Positions 49,857 through 58,281 of a stretch of 63,184 nucleotides of DNA are shown here, in pieces. The number at the start of each line of letters is the position of its first letter. Within the stretch, counting starts at the first letter, position 1. The notes beneath the pieces were generated by a model. It did no database searches and had not been told where the DNA came from. It worked only from the letters and a program-made list of their open reading frames with translations. This DNA is from Catenulispora rubra (lineage in GTDB: Bacteria > Actinomycetota > Actinomycetes > Streptomycetales > Catenulisporaceae): the NCBI RefSeq assembly GCF_015356825.1, contig NZ_JAACYW010000031.1:1-63184 (forward strand), written 5' to 3'. A program made the position numbers and the translations under genes.

Positions 49857-50258
49857 ATGACCCCCGAACAAGCCAGAACCACCTTCCTGCTCCAGCCGCA
49901 CGCGATCCTGGCCACCGCGGACGCTTCAGGTGTCCCTCACCTGGTCCCGGTAGTGTTCGCCGAGATCGGCGGCGGCCTGGCGCTGGTGGTGGACCACAAA
50001 CCCAAGCGCAGCACGGATCTGAAGCGGTTGCGGAACATCGCGGCGAACCCACACGTCTCCTTATTGACGGAGCACTACGCCGCCGACTGGGACGCCTTGT
50101 GGTGGGCCCGCGCCGACGGCACCGCGCGCGTCGGCCCGCTGACGCCCGACGTGCTCGCCGCGTTCCAGCGGAAGTACGCGCAGTACCGCGCGACGCCGCC
50201 GCAGGGGCCGGCGGTCGCGGTGGCCGTCGCGAGCTGGTCGGGGTGGTCTGCACAGTAG
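49857..50258 (+). CDS. TIGR03668-family PPOX-class F420-dependent oxidoreductase
   Basis: 133 aa. Split-barrel flavin/deazaflavin-binding fold: HAILATADASGVPHLVPVVFAEIGGG, then DHKPKRSTDLKRLRNIAANPHVSLLTEHY and WDALWWARADGTARV. The family uses F420 and has uncharacterised substrates. Follows the response regulator by 7 nt and probably closes the same operon. Confidence 0.87.
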   Translation: MTPEQARTTFLLQPHAILATADASGVPHLVPVVFAEIGGGLALVVDHKPKRSTDLKRLRNIAANPHVSLLTEHYAADWDALWWARADGTARVGPLTPDVLAAFQRKYAQYRATPPQGPAVAVAVASWSGWSAQ

Positions 50259-50309
50259 CCGCCGGCGGTAGTCGAAACGGCCGGGCCGGGCGGCTCGCGG
50301 GAAAGACTC

Positions 50310-50338
50310 TTGACGAGTGTGTGCGGGACCGCTAACCT
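50310..50338 (+). promoter_or_regulatory. Sigma-70-type promoter for the ROK operon
   Basis: A -35 element TTGACG at 50310-50315 and -10 TAACCT at 50333-50338 with an ideal 17-nt spacer. Transcription should begin near 50345, 63 nt before the ROK start. Confidence 0.65.
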
Positions 50339-50347
50339 GCCTTTTCG

Positions 50348-50364
50348 TTAGTAAACTTTCCTAA
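50348..50364. promoter_or_regulatory. Candidate ROK operator immediately after the promoter
   Basis: TTAGTAAA-C-TTTCCTAA, an inverted repeat with one mismatch in 8, AT-rich against the GC-rich background. It covers about +4 to +20, so binding would block transcription. It resembles the T-T-A-G-x-A-A-A half-site known from actinobacterial ROK repressors. Confidence 0.65.
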
Positions 50365-50407
50365 TAGATGCCCACCGGCACCGGGAAGCGGGGAGGAGAA
50401 TGCCGCC

Positions 50408-51589
50408 GTGGCCAATCCTGACACCACCCCCGGCACCCCCCGCCTGTTGCGGTCCATCAACGACCGGTCGGCCCTGGAGCTGCTCCTGGAGCACGGACCG
50501 CTCACCCGCACCCGGATCGGCGCGCTGACCGGACTGTCCAAGCCCACCGCCAGCCAGCTGGTCGACCGGCTGCTGACCGCCGACCTGATCGTCCCGGCCG
50601 GCACCGCCGCCGGCGGCCCCGGACCCAGCGCGCAGCTGTACTCGGTGAATCCGAGCGCCGGCCACGCCGGCGGGGTCGACGTCACCCACACCCGGGTCAC
50701 CGCCGCCCTCGCCGATCTGGCCGGCGAGGTGGTCGGCGAGTTCGAGGTGCCGGTGGTCGGCCGCAGCGCGGCCGGCAGCGTGGAGCGCGTGCGCGACGCC
50801 CTGCACGGCGCCGCCGAGGCCGCCGGGGTCGCCCCGGAGTCGGTGCGGCACGTGGTGATCGGCGTCCCCGGCGCCCCGCACCCGCAGACCGGGCAGCTCG
50901 GCTTCGCCCGCGACCTGCCGGGCTGGCACGGCGGCAACCTGGGCCGGCTGCGCGAGCTGCTGGGGGTGCGGGTCGAGGTGGAGAACGACGTCAACCTCGC
51001 CGCCATCGCCGAGCAGCACCTGGGCCAGGCCCGCGGCGCCGACGACTTCGTGGTGTTCTGGATGGGCAACGGCATCGGGCTGGCGATCGTGCAGGACGGC
51101 CGGTTCGTGCGCGGCGCGACCGGCGGCGCCGGCGAGATCGGCTACATGCCGGTCGCCCTGGATCCGCAGGACCCGCTGGCCCGCTCCTCCAAACCGGTGA
51201 AGAACACCTTCCAGAACATCGCCGGCCGCCCGGCCGTCCTGCAGCTGGCCCGCGAACAGGGCATCCGCGTGGACGACCACGCCGAGGCCGTCCGGCGCGC
51301 GGTGGAGACCGGCAACACGGCCATGCTGACCACCCTGGCCCAGCGCACCGCGCGCGGGCTGGCCCCGGTCCTGGCCGTCCTGGACCCCTCGCTCGTCGTC
51401 CTGTCCGGCGGCACCCTGCGCGCCGGCGGCGACCTCCTCAAAGACCTGATCACGCACGAGCTGCACGCGGTGGCGGTCCCCCGCCCGACGCTCGCGGTGT
51501 CCACCGTGGAGGGCAACCCGGTCCTGGCCGGAGCCATCCACGCGGCGCTGCGGACGGTGCGCGAAGACCTCTTCAACCGCGGGGTGTAG
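50408..51589 (+). CDS. ROK-family transcriptional repressor
   Basis: 393 aa from the GTG at 50408 with GGAGGAG upstream. N-terminal winged helix-turn-helix (LLEHGPLTRTRIGALTGLSKPTASQLVDRLL), then the ROK sugar-kinase-like domain with VENDVNLAAIAEQHLG, FWMGNGIGLAIVQDGR and GATGGAGEIGYMPV. The cysteine zinc motif typical of ROK repressors is absent. Probably controls itself and the GH4/kinase genes that follow. Confidence 0.9.
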   Translation: MANPDTTPGTPRLLRSINDRSALELLLEHGPLTRTRIGALTGLSKPTASQLVDRLLTADLIVPAGTAAGGPGPSAQLYSVNPSAGHAGGVDVTHTRVTAALADLAGEVVGEFEVPVVGRSAAGSVERVRDALHGAAEAAGVAPESVRHVVIGVPGAPHPQTGQLGFARDLPGWHGGNLGRLRELLGVRVEVENDVNLAAIAEQHLGQARGADDFVVFWMGNGIGLAIVQDGRFVRGATGGAGEIGYMPVALDPQDPLARSSKPVKNTFQNIAGRPAVLQLAREQGIRVDDHAEAVRRAVETGNTAMLTTLAQRTARGLAPVLAVLDPSLVVLSGGTLRAGGDLLKDLITHELHAVAVPRPTLAVSTVEGNPVLAGAIHAALRTVREDLFNRGV

Positions 51590-51629
51590 CCGCGCGTATG
51601 GACGCCATGGACCGGGACAGGAGCCTGAC

Positions 51630-52916
51630 ATGAAACTCGCCGTCGTAGGCGGAGGATCGACGTACACGCCGGAGCTGGTGGACGGCTTCGCGCGGTTGCG
51701 CGACACCCTGCCGCTCACCGAACTCGCCCTGATAGACCCGGCCGCGGACCGGGTGGAGCTGATCGGCGGGCTGGCCCGCCGGATCTTCGCGAAACAGGGT
51801 CACCCCGGCACGGTCACCACGCACTCTGGGCTTGACGGGCTGGAATCCGGCGTCGAAGGCGCGGACGCGGTGCTGATCCAGCTGCGGGTCGGCGGGCAGA
51901 CCATCCGGAACGTCGACGAGAGCTTCCCGCTGGAGTTCTGCTGCGTCGGCCAGGAGACCACCGGGGCCGGCGGCTTCGCCAAGGCGCTGCGGACCGTGCC
52001 GGTGGTGCTGGACATCGCCGAGCGCGTCCGGCGAATAGCCCCGCAGGCCTGGATCATCGACTTCACCAACCCGGTCGGCATCGTCACCCGCGCGCTGCTG
52101 GACGCCGGGCACCGGGCGGTCGGCCTGTGCAACGTGGCCATCGGCTTCCAGCGCCGCGCCGCCGCGCACCTGGGGGTGGAGCCGTCGCGGATCAAGCTGG
52201 ACCACGTCGGTCTCAACCACCTGACATGGGAGCGCGGGTTCTACCTGGACGGCACGGACTTCCTGCCGAAGTACCTCGACGAGGCGCTGGACGAGGTCGC
52301 GCACGACATCGAGCTGCCGGCCGAGCTGATCAGCCGGCTCGCCGCGATCCCCTCCTACTACCTGCGCTACTTCTACGCCCACGACATCGTGGTCAAGGAG
52401 CAGATCGACCAGGTCGCCAAGGGCGAGAACCGGGCCAAGGCGGTCGCGGCGGTGGAGGCCGAGCTGCTGGCGCAGTACGCCGACCCGACGCTGGACACCA
52501 AGCCGGAGGCGCTGAGCAAGCGCGGCGGCGCGTTCTACTCCGAGGCGGCGGTCGAGCTGCTCGCCTCGCTGCACGGCGGGCCAGACAAGCAGAGTGAGGA
52601 GCAAGTCGTCAACGTCCGCAACGCCGGCACCTTCCCGTTCCTGGCCGACGACGCGGTGATCGAGGTCCCCGCGATCGTCGACGCCGCCGGGGTCCGCCCG
52701 GCACCGCTGCGCGCCCCGATCGAGCCCTTGTACCGCGGTCTGATCGGACACGTTTCCGCCTACGAGGAGCTGGCCGTGGAGGCCGCGATCAAGGGCGGCG
52801 TGGACCGGGTCCGCACCGCGATGCTCGCGCACCCGCTCATCGGCCAGGCCGACCTGGCGGACAAGCTGGCCGACTCGCTGGTCGCCAAGAACCGCGACTT
52901 CCTGCCGTGGGCGTGA
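51630..52916 (+). CDS. Glycoside hydrolase family 4, 6-phospho-beta-glucosidase type
   Basis: 428 aa. N-terminal Rossmann fold KLAVVGGGSTYTPEL for NAD+, then the metal and substrate residues in ETTGAGGFAKALRTVP, DFTNPVGIVT, LCNVAIGF (active-site Cys-Asn) and DHVGLNHLTWERGF (metal His). GH4 enzymes split 6-phospho-glucosides by NAD+- and Mn2+-dependent redox-elimination. It overlaps the kinase start by 10 nt. Confidence 0.92.
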   Translation: MKLAVVGGGSTYTPELVDGFARLRDTLPLTELALIDPAADRVELIGGLARRIFAKQGHPGTVTTHSGLDGLESGVEGADAVLIQLRVGGQTIRNVDESFPLEFCCVGQETTGAGGFAKALRTVPVVLDIAERVRRIAPQAWIIDFTNPVGIVTRALLDAGHRAVGLCNVAIGFQRRAAAHLGVEPSRIKLDHVGLNHLTWERGFYLDGTDFLPKYLDEALDEVAHDIELPAELISRLAAIPSYYLRYFYAHDIVVKEQIDQVAKGENRAKAVAAVEAELLAQYADPTLDTKPEALSKRGGAFYSEAAVELLASLHGGPDKQSEEQVVNVRNAGTFPFLADDAVIEVPAIVDAAGVRPAPLRAPIEPLYRGLIGHVSAYEELAVEAAIKGGVDRVRTAMLAHPLIGQADLADKLADSLVAKNRDFLPWA

Positions 52917-53854
52917 CCGGGGCGGCCGTCCTGGCGATCGACGGCGGGAACAGCAAGACCGAGGTGGCGCTGGCGACGGCGGACGGCACGGTCCTGGCCT
53001 GCGTCCAGGTCGGCGGCTTCACGCCGCACCTGGGCGGCATCTCCGGGGCGGTGTCGGTGGCCGGGCAGGGTGTGGCGATGATCCGCGCCGAGCTGGGACT
53101 GCCGGCCGACCAACCGGTGGCCGAGCTGCTCGCCGCCTACGTCGCCGGGGCAGACTTCCCGGTCGAGGTCGAGGCGCTGACCGCGGAGTTCGCGGGGCGC
53201 GGCTGGGCCGAGCGCACCATCGTCGACAACGACTCGTTCGCGCTGATGCGCTCGGGGACATCGCGGCCCTGGGGTGTGGCCGTGGTCTGCGGGGCGGGCA
53301 TGAACTGCGTCGGCATCGCCCCGGACGGCCGGCACGCGCGCTTCCCGGCGATCGGCACGGTCTCCGGCGACTGGGGCGGCGGCCCGGGCATCGGTGAGAC
53401 CGCGCACTGGTACGCGGTGCGTGCCGAGGACGGCCGCGGGGCGCCGACGGTGCTGCGCAAGGCTGTGGCCGAGTACTTCGGCTGCGCCTCGATGGCCGAG
53501 CTGGTGGAGGCGATCCACTTCGGCCGGATCGCCGACGACCGGTTCGGCGAGCTGGCGCCGCTGGTGTTCGAGGTCGCCGGGCTCGGCGACGAGGTGGCGC
53601 TGTCGATCGTGGAGCGGCTGGCCGACGAGGTCTGCGCACTGGCGTTCGCCGCGATGGGCCGGCTGGACCTGATGGACTCCGAGGTCGAGGTGGTGCTCGG
53701 CGGCGGAGTGCTGCGGGCGCGGCAGCCGCTGCTGACGGCCGGCATCGACCGGCGGTTCGCCGAGCGGGCGCCGCGCGCGGTGCGCATCGTGGCGGCCGAG
53801 CGGCCGATCCACGGCGCGGTGCTGCTGGGGCTCGACGAGCTGGCCCGGCGGTAG
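52907..53854 (+). CDS. N-acetylglucosamine kinase-like BadF/BadG-family ATPase
   Basis: 315 aa from a GTG at 52907. ASKHA fold: VLAIDGGNSKTEVALATADG (phosphate 1), IVDNDSFALMRSG, GVAVVCGAGMNCVG (phosphate 2), SGDWGGGPGIGETAHWYAV and EVVLGGGVL. Phosphorylates an amino sugar or hexose in the cytoplasm. Its overlap with the GH4 gene suggests that it supplies the phosphate that GH4 needs, since no PTS gene is present. Confidence 0.85.
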   Translation: MGVTGAAVLAIDGGNSKTEVALATADGTVLACVQVGGFTPHLGGISGAVSVAGQGVAMIRAELGLPADQPVAELLAAYVAGADFPVEVEALTAEFAGRGWAERTIVDNDSFALMRSGTSRPWGVAVVCGAGMNCVGIAPDGRHARFPAIGTVSGDWGGGPGIGETAHWYAVRAEDGRGAPTVLRKAVAEYFGCASMAELVEAIHFGRIADDRFGELAPLVFEVAGLGDEVALSIVERLADEVCALAFAAMGRLDLMDSEVEVVLGGGVLRARQPLLTAGIDRRFAERAPRAVRIVAAERPIHGAVLLGLDELARR

Positions 53855-53863
53855 ATGTACGGG

Positions 53864-53937
53864 CCCCGGCGCGCACGCCGGGGTCCGTCTCCTGAGATGA
53901 CTGTGGCCCCTGTCTCACCGACGGGGGCCACAGTCAT
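53864..53937. terminator. Tandem hairpins closing the ROK operon
   Basis: CCCCGGCG/CGCCGGGG (53864-53871 with 53876-53883, loop CGCA) is followed by ATGACTGTGGCCCC/GGGGCCACAGTCAT (53897-53910 with 53924-53937), a 14-bp perfect stem with a TTTG tail. It can serve the convergent OsmC gene too. Confidence 0.9.
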
Positions 53938-53972
53938 TTGTTCGTTTTATAAACCGCTCACTGCTCGCAGGC

Positions 53973-54401
53973 TCAGACGAGCGCGGCGTCCAGCGTGATC
54001 GACGGAACGCCGGCCAGCGCCTTGGACACCGGGCAGTTCGCCTTGGCGGTCTCGGCGGCGGCCAGGAAGTCCTCGGCGCTCAGGCCGGGCACCGAGGCGC
54101 GGACCACGAGGCGGATGCCGGTGATGCCCTCGCCGGGCTGGAAGTCGACCTCGGCGTGCGTGTCGACCTTCTCCGGCGGGGTGCCGGCGCCGGCCAGGCC
54201 GTGCGAAAGCGCCATCGAGTAGCAGGTGGCGTGCGCGGCCGCGATCAGTTCCTCGGGGCTGGTCTGCTCCGCCGCCTCGGTGGCGCGCGACGCCCAGGTG
54301 ACGTCGAAGGTGCCGCTGTGCGACGAGGCCAGCGTGACGTTGCCCTTACCCTCGAGGAGGCTGCCCTCCCAGTGCGTGTCGGCCTTGCGCGTAGTCGCCA
54401 T
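53973..54401 (-). CDS. osmC: OsmC-family peroxiredoxin
   Basis: 142 aa from the ATG at 54401. Organic hydroperoxide reductase: the two redox cysteines lie in AAHATCYSMALS (about residue 60) and in TAKANCPVSKALAG (about residue 125). The N-terminal beta hairpin HWEGSLLEGKGNVTLASS fits the OsmC subgroup. Cytoplasmic. The frame is open far upstream but only from this ATG does it match the family. Confidence 0.93.
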   Translation of the reverse strand: MATTRKADTHWEGSLLEGKGNVTLASSHSGTFDVTWASRATEAAEQTSPEELIAAAHATCYSMALSHGLAGAGTPPEKVDTHAEVDFQPGEGITGIRLVVRASVPGLSAEDFLAAAETAKANCPVSKALAGVPSITLDAALV

Positions 54402-54475
54402 GGGTGTCCCTACCTTCTTCCTTGCAACAGTCGAAAGCTCCTGACGCGATCCTCTCACGCGGCCGACGGGTGTGC

Positions 54476-56125
54476 TCAGCCGATCCGTTTGAACACGTAA
54501 ACGTTGTTCACACTGTCGGCGAACACCTCTTCGTAGTCGTAGCTCGGGTGCCGTGTGCGGACGAATTCCAGCGGCGACGACTGCCCGTACCACCCTGTGC
54601 GGTCCAGATCGAAGGCCTCGTATTCGGGCGCGTCGATGATGTTCGGGTTGCCGATCCACAGCGTCTGCGTGCGGGCCGCCAGCGCGGGCAGCATCTCTAT
54701 GGTGGTCTCCACGGTGACCCCTGAGGGGACCTTCGCTTCGGCGCGCTTTATGGCCTGCGCACGTGCAGTGGGGAACCAGGTCTGGTGGTGCAGCAGGTCC
54801 TGGAGCGGGAAGGACTGCGTCAGCGCCGCGGCGATCGCGAGCATGGCGACGGCGCCGTGCTTGAGTTGGGCGTCGCCCAGGGAGCGGAGCCAGGTCTGTG
54901 GTCGCTCTTGCTCGCGGGAATCCTTCCTCTCGCGGGACTCCTTCATAAGGATCAGACCGTGGATCGCCGCGGCGAACACCACGACCATCGGGACCACGCT
55001 GTAGTGGAAGTCCGTGCCCCAGTAGGACGGCATGACGTTCACGAAGCGGGCCACCAGCGCCGGGACCGCGAGCAGGACCAGCGGGGAGCGGAGCGCGACG
55101 AAGGCGACCGGGACGAGCGTCATGAGGATCGTGCGCTCTTTGTCGCCGATGCCGTTCATGAACTGTTGCGGGACGCAGGTGAGGAGTTTGCCGACGCCGG
55201 CATGGAGTTTGGGGTCGAGGCAGCCGCCCTCGTTCCAGTACTCGTAGACGCCGTTGGGGTTGAAGTGCGGTATGACGATCTTCACCAGGAAGGAAGTCGT
55301 CAGGACCCCCAGGGCGACACCGGAGACGAGGGTCGCCCCTTGGGTGACGCGGCGGCCGGTGAAGCGGGTACGGGCCACGACCAGGGCGATGATGATCGGG
55401 ACCAGCAACGCGAGGTCTTCTTTGACGAACAGCAGCGGGAGTGCCCAAAGGATCGTCTTGCGGTACTCGCCACGGATGTAGGCGCAGAGGCTGAACGCTA
55501 AAGCGGGGACGGCGAAGGCCACCTCATGGAAGTCGAAGTTCGCGGCCTGGACGACGCCCCAGGACAGTCCGTAGGCGATGCCTATGGCGTAGCCCTGGTG
55601 ACGGCCCACGAGGTCGATCGCGGTCCTGGTGAGGGGGACGGCCGCTAGGGCGAGGAGGACGGACTGCGCCACGAGGAGGGTGATCGGCGTCGGGAAGACG
55701 CGGAAGAACGGGCCCAGGAGCATCAGGACCGGGTGCCAGTGGTCGCCGAGGAGGTTCATGTCCTGGCCTCGTATGCCGGTCATGGGCGCCTGGAAGTGGG
55801 CGTAGTCGCGGACCGCTTCCGTGAAGATGCCGAGGTCCCAGGACATGGATTCGCGGCGTTCGTAACGGAGGATGGAGATCAGCGCATAGAGAGTGAAGGC
55901 GCCGGTTGCTATGAGCCAGGGAGCGAAGCGCGCGATCTTGGTCTGAGGCTCCTCCAGCTGCGTCTCCGGCGGCTTTTCCGCTTCCGTTTCGAGGGGCTCT
56001 GCAGAGAGATATTGGAGGTCCTGCAGCGGTTCTGCGCGGGACGTCTGTGCCGGGAAATCTGCGCGATCGACCCCTCGCATCGGTTTAGCGAACCCCGTAT
56101 CCAGCGCTTTTGACTCCCCCGGCAT
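54476..56125 (-). CDS. DUF2079 polytopic membrane protein
   Basis: 549 aa from the ATG at 56125; a TTG at 56164 is an alternative. A soluble, acidic N-terminal about 60 residues precedes about ten membrane helices (first near 70-88, [22 protein letters not shown]). [31 protein letters not shown] and [18 protein letters not shown] are DUF2079 hallmarks. A C-terminal soluble domain follows the last helix. Resembles GT-C glycosyltransferases (conserved Asp/His in loops); enzymatic role unproven. Confidence 0.82.
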   Translation of the reverse strand: MPGESKALDTGFAKPMRGVDRADFPAQTSRAEPLQDLQYLSAEPLETEAEKPPETQLEEPQTKIARFAPWLIATGAFTLYALISILRYERRESMSWDLGIFTEAVRDYAHFQAPMTGIRGQDMNLLGDHWHPVLMLLGPFFRVFPTPITLLVAQSVLLALAAVPLTRTAIDLVGRHQGYAIGIAYGLSWGVVQAANFDFHEVAFAVPALAFSLCAYIRGEYRKTILWALPLLFVKEDLALLVPIIIALVVARTRFTGRRVTQGATLVSGVALGVLTTSFLVKIVIPHFNPNGVYEYWNEGGCLDPKLHAGVGKLLTCVPQQFMNGIGDKERTILMTLVPVAFVALRSPLVLLAVPALVARFVNVMPSYWGTDFHYSVVPMVVVFAAAIHGLILMKESRERKDSREQERPQTWLRSLGDAQLKHGAVAMLAIAAALTQSFPLQDLLHHQTWFPTARAQAIKRAEAKVPSGVTVETTIEMLPALAARTQTLWIGNPNIIDAPEYEAFDLDRTGWYGQSSPLEFVRTRHPSYDYEEVFADSVNNVYVFKRIG

Positions 56126-56163
56126 GTATGAAGCATAGAACCCGGCCCCTGAGCGGTGGGACA

Positions 56164-56562
56164 ATGGGGCCCGTGAGTGATCGCGAGGAACCCGTCACGT
56201 TCTACGAGGCGGTCGGCGGCGCGCCGACCTTCCGCAAGCTGGTCGCGCGCTTCTACGAGGGAGTGGCGACCGACCCATTGCTGCGGCCGATGTACCCGGA
56301 GGAGGACCTCGGGCCTGCTGAGGAACGCCTGCGCATGTTCCTGGAGCAGTACTGGGGTGGACCGACCATGTACTCGGACCAGCGCGGGCATCCGCGCCTG
56401 CGCATGCGCCACTTCCCCTTCAAGGTCGACCCCGCGGCGCGCGACGCGTGGCTGGTCCACATGCGGGTGGCGGTGGACGAGCTCGAACTGCCGCCGCTGT
56501 ACGCGGCGGAGCTGTGGGACTACCTGGTGCGCGCCGCGCACAGCATGGTCAACGCCGAGTAG
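56164..56562 (+). CDS. Truncated hemoglobin, group II (GlbO type)
   Basis: 132 aa from the ATG at 56164 (a GTG at 56173, [16 protein letters not shown], is also plausible). 2-on-2 globin: [47 protein letters not shown], the GGP-YS loop, and the proximal His in [22 protein letters not shown] contains the conserved Trp of group II. Binds heme for O2 or NO chemistry. Divergent from the DUF2079 gene. Confidence 0.93.
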   Translation: MGPVSDREEPVTFYEAVGGAPTFRKLVARFYEGVATDPLLRPMYPEEDLGPAEERLRMFLEQYWGGPTMYSDQRGHPRLRMRHFPFKVDPAARDAWLVHMRVAVDELELPPLYAAELWDYLVRAAHSMVNAE

Positions 56563-56606
56563 AAATCCACTCGTGGCGCCGATCGGGGCGGGTTATCGTC
56601 GGCGCC

Positions 56607-56960
56607 ATGAGCGAACGCACCTTCCGGGTCACGGTCCGCGGCTCCTTCGACGCCCTGACCGACGACCAGCGCGCGACGCTGCTGGCCGAGGCGGCGGAGC
56701 ACGACGTGCTGAACGCGGCGTTCACCACGGAGGGGCGGCTGACGTACGACGTGGCGATGCGGCCGTTCTTCACGTTCCGGTACCTGGAGCACGGCGAGCG
56801 CGAGGAGGACATCGTCGCGGCCGGCGAGCGTGCGCAGGCGAAGGCGGAGCAGTGGCTCGCCGAGCGCGGGTACGGGTACAAGCGGCTGAAGGTCGGCGCG
56901 GAGGACATGGCGCTGATGCCTTTGGCAAAGCGGCAGCGGAAGGCTCAGGCTGCAGGGTAG
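56607..56960 (+). CDS. DUF6204-family protein
   Basis: 117 aa from the ATG at 56607. RTFRVTVRGSFDALTDDQRATLLAEAAEHD, then EGRLTYDVAMRPFFTFRYL and GYGYKRLKVGAEDMALM form the family pattern (small alpha/beta). Soluble, function unknown. Lies 44 nt after the globin gene. Confidence 0.75.
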   Translation: MSERTFRVTVRGSFDALTDDQRATLLAEAAEHDVLNAAFTTEGRLTYDVAMRPFFTFRYLEHGEREEDIVAAGERAQAKAEQWLAERGYGYKRLKVGAEDMALMPLAKRQRKAQAAG

Positions 56961-57021
56961 GTGGGGGCGGCAGGGCAGGGGCGACAAGGGCGGCGCGGTC
57001 TGAGCGAGCGCCCGGCCGAGT

Positions 57022-57127
57022 AGCCGAGTAGTCGGCTCCGCCCGCCTCAGCCCGCGTCAGCGCTCCCCGCCGGCAGCCGAGTAGTCGGCTCCGCCGGCCT
57101 CAACTCCCGTCAGCACTCCCCGCCGCC
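57022..57127. repeat. 53-bp tandem duplication over the end of the MarR gene
   Basis: Copy A (57022-57074) and copy B (57075-57127) are aligned over 53 bp with about six differences. Copy B contains the marR stop codon. Each copy holds GCCGA-GTAG-TCGGC, a short hairpin. Confidence 0.8.
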
Positions 57128-57604
57128 ACCCGGATCCAGCCCGACCACCGCCGCCACCAGCCCGGCGAACCCGTCCTCCCCCATCGGCTCGACCGCGCGC
57201 TCGCGCAGCGCCGCGAGGAACGTGCGGATCGCCTCGCTCGCGACCGTCATCCCGTGCTCGGTCAGGGTCACCAGGATCACCCGGCGGTCGGCCACCGAGG
57301 GCCCGCGCTCGATCATCCCGGCCTCGGCGAGCCGGTCGGCGACCTTCGTCGTGCCGGCCGTCGAGAAGCCCAGGACCGCCGAGAGCTGGCTCATCTTCGC
57401 CGTGCGCTCTGGGCTGCCGACCAGGTACCAGAGCGCCTGGAACGCCGAGGGCGACACCCCCGTGCTGGCCTCGACGTCGTCGAGCAGGCGGCCGTTCAGC
57501 CGCCGGAACGCCCCCTGAAGCTGGTTCCACTGCCGCAGCAGCGCCAGGTCCGCCATCGAGGGGCAGGCCCCGTCCCCGTCGCTGTGCCCGTCAGTCCCGC
57601 TCAC
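57110..57604 (-). CDS. MarR-family transcriptional regulator
   Basis: 164 aa from the GTG at 57604 (an ATG at 57556, MADLALLRQWNQL, is possible). Winged helix: LDDVEASTGVSPSAFQALWYLVGS, then SQLSAVLGFSTAGTTKVADRLAEAGMIERG (recognition helix) and PSVADRRVILVTLTEHG (wing). Dimeric repressor responding to a small molecule. Divergent from the YceI gene with a perfect palindrome between them. Confidence 0.9.
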   Translation of the reverse strand: MSGTDGHSDGDGACPSMADLALLRQWNQLQGAFRRLNGRLLDDVEASTGVSPSAFQALWYLVGSPERTAKMSQLSAVLGFSTAGTTKVADRLAEAGMIERGPSVADRRVILVTLTEHGMTVASEAIRTFLAALRERAVEPMGEDGFAGLVAAVVGLDPGGGGEC

Positions 57605-57633
57605 GTTGACCAGGATAGGCCCCCGAGCTACTA

Positions 57634-57662
57634 TCTCGCCAGCTAGTTAATTGCTGGCGAGA
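57634..57662. promoter_or_regulatory. MarR operator: perfect 10-bp inverted repeat
   Basis: TCTCGCCAGC (57634-57643) and GCTGGCGAGA (57653-57662) with a 9-nt spacer TAGTTAATT, which is the AT-rich part of a GC-rich gap. Located 30 bp from the MarR start and 62 bp from the YceI start, so one bound dimer could control both directions. Confidence 0.8.
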
Positions 57663-57723
57663 AGATTACGAGCTACCTATCAGCCCACCCCACCGACCCC
57701 ACCGACCCCACTGGGAGCCCGCC

Positions 57724-58224
57724 ATGAGCGAGAAATGGACCCTCGACCCCTCCGGACACGAGGTGACCGTCCGGCACAAGACGTTCTGGGGCCTGGCCAC
57801 GGTCCGCGGCGTGTTCAAGACCGTCCGCGCCGAGGGGGTGCTGAACGAGGACGGCACCGGCACGGGCACCGTCACCGTCGACTCCGCCTCCCTCGGCACC
57901 CGCCTGGGCAAGCGCGACTCCCACCTGCACTCGAAGGACTTCTTCGACGCCGACCGCCACCCGGCGTTCCAGTTCGTCGCCGACCGGATCGGCCCGGTCA
58001 CCCCGGACAGCAGCGAGGTTCAGGTCGAGGGGACGCTGACGGTCCGCGAGACCGTCAAGCCCTTGAAGTTCATCGCGCACGCCGACCGGCACGGCGACTC
58101 CGTCACGCTGACCGCGACGATCCCCTACGTCCGTGCGGACTTCGGGATGACGTGGAACCAGCTCGGGATGATCGCCGCCAAGGGCGAGATAGGCGTGAAG
58201 CTGCGGTTCACGCGGCAGGACTGA
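57724..58224 (+). CDS. YceI-family isoprenoid-binding protein
   Basis: 166 aa. Lipocalin-like beta barrel: KWTLDPSGHEVTVRHKTFWGLATVRGVF, then GTVTVDSASLGTRLGKRDSHLHSKDFFDADRHPAFQF and the closing strand of PYVRADFGMTWNQLGM. No signal peptide, unlike many periplasmic YceI proteins. Binds long isoprenoid chains in characterised homologues. Likely controlled by the divergent MarR. Confidence 0.9.
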   Translation: MSEKWTLDPSGHEVTVRHKTFWGLATVRGVFKTVRAEGVLNEDGTGTGTVTVDSASLGTRLGKRDSHLHSKDFFDADRHPAFQFVADRIGPVTPDSSEVQVEGTLTVRETVKPLKFIAHADRHGDSVTLTATIPYVRADFGMTWNQLGMIAAKGEIGVKLRFTRQD

Positions 58225-58281
58225 GGAGGCCGGCGGGCCTGCCCAAGACCCGCCAAGGCCCACCAAAACCCGCCAAGACCC

